Assembly: GCA_945919075.1 (NCBI GenBank)
Contig: CAMEIX010000028.1
Coordinates: 1-34,857, forward strand
DNA length: 34,857 nucleotides
Reading direction: 5' to 3'
From: an uncultured Lachnospiraceae bacterium
Lineage (GTDB): Bacteria > Bacillota > Clostridia > Lachnospirales > Lachnospiraceae
Shown here: in pieces, positions 15,450 to 22,134 of the stretch
Numbering within the stretch: position 1 is the first letter of the stretch
Layout: every line of letters starts with the position of its first letter
Notes under the pieces: model-generated
Database searches by the model: none
The model's input: only the letters and a program-made list of their open reading frames with translations
Told to the model about the DNA's origin: nothing
Translations under genes and position numbers: made by a program

Positions 15450-16987
15450 CTACGAAATTCTGCGGGGCTTTCTCCCACATATCGACGGAATTTCTTGTGA
15501 AAATAATCTACGTTTCTGTAGCCGACTTTCTCGGCAATTTCATAAACCTTATAGTTCCCGGATAAAAGCAGTTCCTTGGAATGTTCAATACGGGTATGGT
15601 CCACATAGGAGTTAAAGCTTTCTCCCACGGTTTTGTTGAAAATTTTGCCCAGATAGGCACTGTTGTAGCCAAACAGGGGAGCAATGGATTCTAACCGGAT
15701 ATTGCTCTGATAATTATTATCTATGTAATAAAGAATATCATCCAAAACGCTGGTGCGGGAAGGACTTCCGGAAGCATTCATAATCATTTCAAACTGCTCC
15801 GATAAAAACAGGATGATTTCATAGAGATAATGCTTCTTCTCGATAAAATCAATTACCGTGGAGTTGGTCGGAAAAGGAATGTTTAAGGTATTGTATATCA
15901 GGTTAATCTTTTCCTTGATGCTAAGATACAAATCTGTCAGGAAAAGTTTGACCTCTGAAATATTATTCCGGACATCATAAAGATAAACCTCCAGCTCCTG
16001 TAAGGTGGTGGATACCTTCTTCCGGTTAAAGGTTTGCAGATACCCCACAAAATAATCAGTATAAAAGGTCAGTTTCTGGGGATCCAGTACCTCTTCTTTG
16101 GAGAGGGAAGGCAGTTCTTCATACCCCAGGGTATGCTGCCCCTGCATACAGAAGAAACGACGGGAAATCAAAACATCCGCCTCTTTATAAGAATCCGGAA
16201 TTCGGGAAAGACCGGTTACCGGACGCCCGTATGCCAGAAAGAGGGTGTCCAGGGGACTGTCCTTCTGCGGAGGATAATTACCCTCATAATGTTCTAAAAA
16301 GTCACGGAAACGGTTTAAGGCATAGTTTCCCTTCAGTAAAACCACAGTACGCCCGAAATCGTCGTAATAGTTGAAGGTATGTTCCTCTTTATTGGTAACC
16401 TTTAACAGTTCGGCAAAACTGTAGGAAATGCTGCCGGGTGTCTGGTTAAAGTTTTCGTAGATTACCACCTGATAACAATCTGCCTCAAGTGAGAGGTCGG
16501 CAATGTTCTCAGCGGTGGGTTCCGTATCCTGGTTTCCGGTAATCAGATCCTTGAGAATGGAGGTTTTTGCCTTCTTTTTTAAGAGGGCAATGTTGTCCTG
16601 ACTGTGTATTTCGCTGTCCAGAGCTTCCTTTATCCGGGCAACGGATTCCTCCAGTTCTTCTTCATCAATGGGTTTTGTCAGATAATATTCCACACCATGA
16701 CGAATCGCTTCTTTGGCATATTTAAAATCCGAATAACCGCTTAAGATAATAAATTTCCCTTTAAAATCGTTTACACGGACATTTGCAATTACATCCAGCC
16801 CTGTCTTTTTAGGCATTCGAATATCCATTAGTACCAGATCGGGAGACAGGGAAAGAATCAGGTTTTCGGCTTCCTCGCCATTACCGGCTTCACCGCAAAT
16901 AGAGAAGCCCAAAGCTTCCCAGTCAAGAATCTGTTTTAGACCGTTTCGGATGAGGGTCTCATCGTCTGCAATCAGTACCTTGTACAT
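15422..16987 (-). CDS. yesN: YesN-type response regulator with AraC DNA-binding domain
   Basis: A 521-residue regulator. The N-terminal receiver domain (about 1-125) has the acidic pair D8-D9, the phosphoacceptor D55 in LVLMDIRMP and the conserved Lys in YYLTKPID. A variable middle region of about 280 residues follows. The C-terminal ~100 residues form an AraC-type double helix-turn-helix, with SAYLGKIFNKTVGESFNSYV and EIAEKVGYRNVDYFHKKFR. It is the likely partner of the YesM-type kinase at 6551-8344. The start at 16987 is set by GGAGG five bases upstream; the longer open frame is excluded because a strong promoter lies inside it. It is convergent with the transporter operon and divergent from the second binding protein. 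Confidence 0.93.
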   Translation of the reverse strand: MYKVLIADDETLIRNGLKQILDWEALGFSICGEAGNGEEAENLILSLSPDLVLMDIRMPKKTGLDVIANVRVNDFKGKFIILSGYSDFKYAKEAIRHGVEYYLTKPIDEEELEESVARIKEALDSEIHSQDNIALLKKKAKTSILKDLITGNQDTEPTAENIADLSLEADCYQVVIYENFNQTPGSISYSFAELLKVTNKEEHTFNYYDDFGRTVVLLKGNYALNRFRDFLEHYEGNYPPQKDSPLDTLFLAYGRPVTGLSRIPDSYKEADVLISRRFFCMQGQHTLGYEELPSLSKEEVLDPQKLTFYTDYFVGYLQTFNRKKVSTTLQELEVYLYDVRNNISEVKLFLTDLYLSIKEKINLIYNTLNIPFPTNSTVIDFIEKKHYLYEIILFLSEQFEMIMNASGSPSRTSVLDDILYYIDNNYQSNIRLESIAPLFGYNSAYLGKIFNKTVGESFNSYVDHTRIEHSKELLLSGNYKVYEIAEKVGYRNVDYFHKKFRRYVGESPAEFRRKNGGTAVD

Positions 16988-17017
16988 AGTATCCTCCCTG
17001 ATTATATGGTTACTAAA

Positions 17018-17046
17018 ATTATAGAAGAATGCCGCAATATCGTCAA
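17018..17046 (-). promoter_or_regulatory. Sigma-A promoter of yesN
   Basis: On the minus strand TTGACG (17041-17046) and a perfect TATAAT (17018-17023) are 17 bp apart. This near-consensus promoter suggests constitutive regulator expression and rules out the longer yesN start at 17059. Confidence 0.8.
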
Positions 17047-17080
17047 TGAAAAATTCCAAGTCATCTCGCTATGCCATTCA

Positions 17081-17161
17081 CATTCCACTTCACTTCATGT
17101 TCACGAAACGACTCACGACACGCTGTCATATGGTGCTATTGGCATTCCGTTGCACTTCATG
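17081..17161. promoter_or_regulatory. Two 19-bp near-identical direct repeats between yesN and the second binding-protein gene
   Basis: CATTCC-ACTT-CACTTCATG (17081-17099) and CATTCC-GTTG-CACTTCATG (17143-17161) match at 16 of 19 positions and are offset by 62 bp, close to six helical turns. The second copy fills the spacer of the promoter at 17139-17168. Direct repeats of this kind suit an AraC-type dimer such as YesN. Confidence 0.5.
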
Positions 17162-17168
17162 GTATAAT
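17139..17168 (+). promoter_or_regulatory. Promoter of the second solute-binding protein gene
   Basis: TTGGCA (17139-17144) and a perfect TATAAT (17163-17168) are 18 bp apart, and transcription would start near 17175. The downstream direct repeat overlaps its spacer. Confidence 0.65.
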
Positions 17169-17201
17169 GGAGAGGTAAAATGAAACAAGGGGACGGAGCG
17201 C

Positions 17202-18944
17202 ATGATAAAACGTGGAAAAAAATGGCCTGTGGCAGTGGCTGTTATGGTAATTGTCGCTATTTTTGCAGGTGTGCTTTACGGGCATTATGAGAAAAAGAAA
17301 AATTCGCATCCTTACGAGGAATTTATTGTAGTGGATGTTTTTGATTCCCAGGCTAATTTCCAGGGAATACAGTCCGGATGGTTTGCCAAGGTTGTAAAAG
17401 ACAAATACAATATGGAACTGAATATCATTGCTCCCAATGTGGCGGGGGGCGGGGATACGTTGTTTGAAATGCGTTCTGCCGCCGGAAATCTGGGAGATTT
17501 GATAATAACCGGATCTGACAACGGCAAATTGGAGCAGCTTGTGACAGCGGGATTGATTCTGGATATGAGCCCCTATCTGAAAGATAAACAGATTATGCGT
17601 TTTGAACGTGCAATCCGGGAACTCAATGACCCGGTATCTGCTACCGGTATTTATGCGATACCTTCCGAACTTTCGGGCAGTTCTCCCTTAGATCCAAGTG
17701 AATCCACGGAACCCACCTTTGGTCCGTATTTGCGTTGGGATCTCTATGCCGAACTTGGGTATCCTGAATTAGAAACCCTGGAAGATCTGCTTCCGGTTTT
17801 GAAAAAAATGCAGGAATTAAATCCCTATGGGGACACCGGAAATCCCACCTACGCTTTTTCATTCTTTAAGGATTGGGATGGAAATCTGATGAACAATGCG
17901 AAGCAGCCCGCATGCTTTTACGGATATGATGAAAATGGTTTTGTGCTGGCGAATGCGGAAGGAACAGATTTTCAGAGTATTATAGATACAAACTCCCTGT
18001 ACATGCGGTCCTTAAAGTTCTACTTTGAGGCTAACAGGATGGGGCTAGTGGACCCGGATTCCATGACACAAAATTATGACAGTGTTTTCCAAAAATATCA
18101 GGACGGAGACATTCTGTTTTGCTTCTGGCCCTGGCTCTCCCAGTCCGCCTACAATACCTTAAGTAACAAGGAAGAGGGGAAGGGCTTTATGCTCGCACCC
18201 ATAGAGGATATGAAGATTTATTCCTATGGCTGCAGGTCCATGGGAAATTCCCAGATGACCATTTCGATTGGAAGTAATGCCAAAGACCCGGAAAGGCTGG
18301 CTGATTTTATTGACTGGCTCTATTCCCCGGAAGGGATTCAGATGAATTCTGCCCAGATGTCGGGAGGAAGCGCAGGACCTGAAGGACTTACCTGGGAAAT
18401 GACGGAGAATGGTCCCGCTCTTACGGAGTTTGGCGTGCAGGCACTTTTGAACGGGGATATTTCTGTACCCGAGGAATGGGGCGGAGGACTTTGGAGTGAC
18501 GGGATATCAACCCTGAATTATAAGCCGGTGGTACTATCCGACAAGGATGACAACGGTTATCCCTATGCCTACCAGTTGTGGGACTCCGTTCTGGAAATGA
18601 ACCGGACAAAATTAGACAAATCCTGGCAGGATTATATGAAGGAAGATTCTACTATGGAGTATCTCAAAAAGCATGATATGCTGGTGGTAGCACCCGGGTG
18701 CAGTTATCTGGCACCGGTGGAGGATTCTGAAATCTCAACTCTGCGCAGCCAGTGTAAGAATATCATTGTGGAGTATTCCTGGAAGATGATTTTTGCGCAG
18801 GATGAAGAAACCTTTTATACATTGCAGAAGGATATGCAGGAAAAGGTAAAAAGTCTGGGATATGACCGCGTGCTTGAACAGGACATGAAGAATGCGAAAG
18901 AAAAAGCGCAGGCACAACAGAAAATAGTAGAACGCTATCAATAA
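17202..18944 (+). CDS. Solute-binding protein paralogue with an N-terminal membrane anchor and no lipobox
   Basis: A 580-residue paralogue of the binding protein at 13124-14806. The two align from the start of the mature domain: SQANFQGIQSGWFAKVV versus SQLANYSGEMQGWFAQIL, AAGNLGDLIITGSD versus AGNLGDIVIWGSD, and both contain ADxIDWLYSPEG-like segments. The N-terminus MIKRGKKWPVAVAVMVIVAIFAGVLYG is a hydrophobic helix with no cysteine, so lipidation is impossible; it is either an uncleaved anchor or a Sec signal. The C-terminus is Lys/Gln-rich and coiled-coil-like. It has no permease genes of its own and is transcribed divergently from yesN. A sensory role presenting sugar to the YesM-type kinase is an attractive inference; serving as an alternative receptor for the permeases is the other option. 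AAGGGGA at 17187-17193 supports the start. Confidence 0.85.
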   Translation: MIKRGKKWPVAVAVMVIVAIFAGVLYGHYEKKKNSHPYEEFIVVDVFDSQANFQGIQSGWFAKVVKDKYNMELNIIAPNVAGGGDTLFEMRSAAGNLGDLIITGSDNGKLEQLVTAGLILDMSPYLKDKQIMRFERAIRELNDPVSATGIYAIPSELSGSSPLDPSESTEPTFGPYLRWDLYAELGYPELETLEDLLPVLKKMQELNPYGDTGNPTYAFSFFKDWDGNLMNNAKQPACFYGYDENGFVLANAEGTDFQSIIDTNSLYMRSLKFYFEANRMGLVDPDSMTQNYDSVFQKYQDGDILFCFWPWLSQSAYNTLSNKEEGKGFMLAPIEDMKIYSYGCRSMGNSQMTISIGSNAKDPERLADFIDWLYSPEGIQMNSAQMSGGSAGPEGLTWEMTENGPALTEFGVQALLNGDISVPEEWGGGLWSDGISTLNYKPVVLSDKDDNGYPYAYQLWDSVLEMNRTKLDKSWQDYMKEDSTMEYLKKHDMLVVAPGCSYLAPVEDSEISTLRSQCKNIIVEYSWKMIFAQDEETFYTLQKDMQEKVKSLGYDRVLEQDMKNAKEKAQAQQKIVERYQ

Positions 18945-19002
18945 AGTGTAGAAATACGGTGCTTTCTGTCGTAGACAGGAAACCCCTTGCAGGAGGATTA
19001 TA

Positions 19003-19953
19003 GTGACAGAAACAAATTATATTGTGCTGGATTTGGAATGGAACCAGTCAAGTGATGCCGAAAAGGCAGATGAAAATCTGAATTTTGAAATTATTGAAAT
19101 CGGTGCCGTGAAGATGAACGCAGAACGTGTAATGGTTGGAGAATTTTCTACACTGGTGAAACCCAAGGTATATCACGAACTTCATAAAATTACCAGCAGG
19201 CTGATTCATCTGCAGATGAGGGAACTGAATAATAAAGGAATTCCTTTTCCGGAGGCCATGGCAGATTTCAGAACATGGTGCGGTGAAAATATCATGTATT
19301 GTACCTGGGGACCTCTGGACCTTCTGGAATTGCAGAATAATATGAAATACTATGAACTGGAGCCGCTTTCCGACAAGCCGCTTCCGTTTCTTGACGTGCA
19401 GAAGCTTTTCAGCCTTGCTTTTGAAGACGGCAAGAGTAGGAAGAGTCTGGAGTATGCGGTGGATTATCTGAACATTGAAAAGGATATTCCGTTTCACCGC
19501 GCTTTCAGTGATGCTTATTACACCGGAAAAGTACTGGCAAGGATACCCGAAAAATATCTGGAAATGGTGTCCTTTGACCTCTTTCATCCGCCACTTACCA
19601 GAGAAGATGAGGTTAAGGTGGTATTTGATAATTATGCCAAGTACATTTCCCGCGTATTTCCAAACAAAAACGCAGCCCTGACCGATTGGGAGGTCATCAG
19701 CAGCAGATGTTATCTCTGCCATAAGAACTTAAAGAAAAAGATTCGCTGGTTTACGCCTAATAACAAGCATTATTACTGCGTGGCTTACTGTGAAAAGCAC
19801 GGTTATATGAAGGGGAAACTTCGAATCCGAAAAGCCGGCGATGATAAGGTATTTGTGGTGAAGACCACTAAATTCATTTCCGAAGAGGAGATGAACTCCA
19901 TCCGGGAAAGGAAAACGCATGCAGCCAGTCTGAAGAAAAAGAAGAAAGAGTGA
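19003..19953 (+). CDS. DEDDh-type 3'-5' exonuclease with C-terminal cysteine-rich region
   Basis: A 316-residue cytoplasmic protein of the DnaQ/ERI-1-like exonuclease group. The ExoI motif is LDLEWN (D10, E12), another Asp follows in TWGPLDLLEL, and the ExoIII motif with catalytic His and Asp is FHRAFSDAYYTGKV. The nuclease domain takes up roughly the first 190 residues. The C-terminal part has four or more cysteines and histidines (SRCYLCHK, YYCVAYCEKHGY) that could bind zinc, and ends in a Lys-rich tail. The GTG start at 19003 has AGGAGG at 18991-18996. A small hairpin (18963-18981) precedes this site. The substrate, DNA or RNA, cannot be told from sequence. Confidence 0.85.
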   Translation: MTETNYIVLDLEWNQSSDAEKADENLNFEIIEIGAVKMNAERVMVGEFSTLVKPKVYHELHKITSRLIHLQMRELNNKGIPFPEAMADFRTWCGENIMYCTWGPLDLLELQNNMKYYELEPLSDKPLPFLDVQKLFSLAFEDGKSRKSLEYAVDYLNIEKDIPFHRAFSDAYYTGKVLARIPEKYLEMVSFDLFHPPLTREDEVKVVFDNYAKYISRVFPNKNAALTDWEVISSRCYLCHKNLKKKIRWFTPNNKHYYCVAYCEKHGYMKGKLRIRKAGDDKVFVVKTTKFISEEEMNSIRERKTHAASLKKKKKE

Positions 19954-19976
19954 TTGATTTCTCAACCACTCTTTTT
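19945..19976. terminator. Bidirectional terminator between the exonuclease gene and dacF
   Basis: AAAGAGTGATT (19945-19955) pairs with AACCACTCTTT (19964-19974), with one G-U type position, around an 8-nt loop. A T-run follows on the plus strand and an A/T-rich tail on the minus strand. It overlaps the end of the exonuclease gene. Confidence 0.75.
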
Positions 19977-21492
19977 ATTCATCATCATCCCATCTTCTTC
20001 TTCGGTTTTCTTTCTGTAGTTTTTTCTGTTTACGGATATTCCGCTTAGCTGCGGCAATTCGGGTTTTACGGTAGCGGTCGGCTTTTTTCTTCCGGTTTCT
20101 CCGCCAGTTTGCACGGGTGCTCTTGTTACTTAATTCAAAATGATAATTGTGTATGACGGCGTAGAGCATGATACACAGGATGATAATGCCGGCAATTCCG
20201 ATTACCCATAAAATCACCTTAAATACATTGATGAAAATTATCCTGGGGCCGCTCTTTTTTATTTCTTCAGGGGCAACACTCTCAAATTCGTATTCTTTCT
20301 CGGTACTCTTGGTAAAATCCACGGAGCCGGTTCCCAATACAATATCATGGTAGGTATAAATAATTTTGACTGCCTGTCCGTCGGCAAGATTCTGGTAAGA
20401 AATTTCCGAACGGAGGTCATCAAAAGTAATGGTCCCGGGAAGAATGACGGAGTCTGTTTTATTCAGTTCCAAAATCGGTTTGGAGTCCCCGAAAATATCA
20501 TTATTGGTATAAAAGGAGTTGCCGTTTTCCATGTGAAAACGGGATTCATTTTCGGAAATATTTATTTTTTTAAAATTGTTGAATCCATATTGAAATAATG
20601 TGACTGTATCCGCAAACTGATTGGGAGAATCTGCCACCATGACTACGGCAATCAGTTTCATGCCGTCTTTTTCGGCACAGGATACCAGGGTACTTTTGGC
20701 TGCCGAGGTATAACCGGTTTTGCTTCCTACCAGATATTCATACGCATAGGGCTTTCCGGGCAGAAGCTGGTTCTTGGAATTTTCCAAAACATGTTTTGGC
20801 TGCTTGTCCGTGGGCTCCAAATCCAGTCGGGACATGGAAGAAATTTCACATAAAAGTTCATTTGCAAAAAATGCTCTTCCCATCATGGCAAGGTCATGGG
20901 CGGAAGTGTAATGATTCTCGTCCGGGAGACCGTTCGGATTTACAAAATTAGTTTCCGTACAGCCAAGTTCCTTCGCACGCTTATTCATCATTTCTGCGAA
21001 GACGGACCAGTCACTGGTGCCGGTAATGTGCTCGGCAACCGCAAAGGAAGCTTCATTGGCGGAGGCAATCAAAATAGCCTGCAGACATTGTTCCATGGTC
21101 AGTTCATAGCCTACATCCATGGCAATATTACTGGAATCACGGGGCGTATCAAAAACGGCATCATGAGAAAATACAACGGTGTCGGTAAGCTCTGCATTTT
21201 CCATTGCCAGAAGACAGGTCATGATCTTGGTGGTACTGGCGGGGTAGAGCTTTTCGTGACAGTTCTTTTCGTAAAGAATGGTTCCGGTGTCAGCATCGAT
21301 TAAGATGGCGGACTGGGAAGTTACCACGGGACCCTGGGGCCAGTTTTCTATTTCGTTGGATTCAATTTTTATATTAAGTCGTGTGTCTGAATCTGTAATG
21401 ACCGGAAGTGCGTGGACCGGAAGAACCTGTACAAAAAGAAGAAAAAGGGACAAAACAATCAGAAGCACACTTTTTGGTTTCTTTGTAAACAA
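19975..21492 (-). CDS. dacF: D-alanyl-D-alanine carboxypeptidase, DacF/PBP5-like, with basic cytoplasmic tail
   Basis: A 505-residue low-molecular-weight penicillin-binding protein that trims the terminal D-Ala of peptidoglycan stem peptides. A signal peptide covers about residues 1-28. The active-site motifs are S86-TTK in PASTTKIMT, S144-A-N in IASANEAS and K258-T-G in GSKTGYTS. A PBP5 C-terminal beta domain follows to about 405. Unlike the ~390-residue Bacillus DacF with an amphipathic end, this protein has a true transmembrane helix near 423-446. It then has a tail of about 55 residues with 23 Lys/Arg, ending WDDDE. The start is TTG at 21492 with AAAGGA about 11 bases upstream; a GTG at codon 9 is an alternative. 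Confidence 0.9.
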   Translation of the reverse strand: MFTKKPKSVLLIVLSLFLLFVQVLPVHALPVITDSDTRLNIKIESNEIENWPQGPVVTSQSAILIDADTGTILYEKNCHEKLYPASTTKIMTCLLAMENAELTDTVVFSHDAVFDTPRDSSNIAMDVGYELTMEQCLQAILIASANEASFAVAEHITGTSDWSVFAEMMNKRAKELGCTETNFVNPNGLPDENHYTSAHDLAMMGRAFFANELLCEISSMSRLDLEPTDKQPKHVLENSKNQLLPGKPYAYEYLVGSKTGYTSAAKSTLVSCAEKDGMKLIAVVMVADSPNQFADTVTLFQYGFNNFKKINISENESRFHMENGNSFYTNNDIFGDSKPILELNKTDSVILPGTITFDDLRSEISYQNLADGQAVKIIYTYHDIVLGTGSVDFTKSTEKEYEFESVAPEEIKKSGPRIIFINVFKVILWVIGIAGIIILCIMLYAVIHNYHFELSNKSTRANWRRNRKKKADRYRKTRIAAAKRNIRKQKKLQKENRRRRWDDDE

Positions 21493-21532
21493 GGGAAAGA
21501 ATCCTTTCTATTTTTAATTTGCCCGTAAGGGG

Positions 21533-21829
21533 TTATTCATCAACCTCGTACAGGTAGGGCTTTGCACTGTTATAGCGGATTTTCATGGTGGTGTCCTTAA
21601 TATCCTCTATTTCCGGATCGGGCAGGGGAAAGAAAGTATGCCACGCACGTTGTAGCTTATCATCGGTATAATAGGTGATTTCATATTCATAATATTCCTG
21701 CCCCAGATAACCGGTTTTGGAGCGGATGGCGGCTTTATTTCTTTTGCCGGTAAAGGTAGCAGTTGCCGGAATCCAGGAATCGCTATTCTTAGTGTGATTT
21801 AATTTAGTAAAAAAGGAAAACAGACTCAT
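21533..21829 (-). CDS. Small uncharacterised protein (DUF3592-like)
   Basis: A 98-residue protein without signal peptide or membrane helix. The sequence W-PATATFTGKRNKAA followed by YYEYEITYYTDD and a final MKIRYNSAKPYLYEV resembles the small beta-rich domain found in DUF3592-type proteins, which usually carry membrane helices that are missing here. I do not assign a function. AAAGGA lies eight bases before the ATG. It is 41 bp upstream of dacF on the same strand, so the two may be co-transcribed. Confidence 0.6.
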   Translation of the reverse strand: MSLFSFFTKLNHTKNSDSWIPATATFTGKRNKAAIRSKTGYLGQEYYEYEITYYTDDKLQRAWHTFFPLPDPEIEDIKDTTMKIRYNSAKPYLYEVDE

Positions 21830-22134
21830 ATTCTATTCCTTTCACGCTTCAAGAATTTGTTCCTTGTCATTTTAACATATTATGGGGAAAAGAAAAAGAG
21901 AATTCGTTTTAAAAGGGAGGATGCCAAGCTGTGGACAACTTGGCATGTATCATGAAAAAGTTTGATATATATAATTGCAACCAAAATAAGTTTTACTTAT
22001 CTTATGGTTTTAGTATAAAGTAAAGAAATGTCTAAAGAATGTTTAGACAGTGAAGAGATTTTAAAAGAATTATGAACAAAATGTGAACAATGCTGTCGGA
22101 GTTTAGCAATAATAATTCATTTTGGAGGGTGGAG
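21830..22134. promoter_or_regulatory. AT-rich intergenic region with two inverted repeats
   Basis: This ~300-bp gap separates two divergent genes. It holds ATGCCAAG/CTTGGCAT at 21921-21946 (8-bp stem, 10-nt loop) and TGTCTAAA-GAATG-TTTAGACA at 22029-22049 (8-bp stem, 5-nt loop). A possible promoter for the lipoprotein gene is TTTACT (21992-21997) with TATAAA (22014-22019), spacing 16. The second repeat would then cover the early transcribed region and may be an operator. No RNA gene was recognised. Confidence 0.45.

Noticed and set aside
16988..17059. N-terminal extension of yesN starting at 17059
   Set aside because: A near-consensus promoter lies within it and GGAGG precedes the ATG at 16987; the receiver domain also begins there.
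17180..17260. Upstream open frame starting at ATG 17180
   Set aside because: It overlaps the binding-protein gene out of frame, its GGAGAGG site would lie at or before the predicted transcription start, and it has no recognisable product.
17202..18944. Second binding protein as a lipoprotein
   Set aside because: There is no cysteine in the N-terminal hydrophobic region, so no lipobox exists.
19048..19722. Long minus-strand frame opposite the exonuclease gene
   Set aside because: It is antisense to a well-supported gene, lacks a ribosome-binding site and has a Phe/His/Cys-rich, non-protein-like composition.
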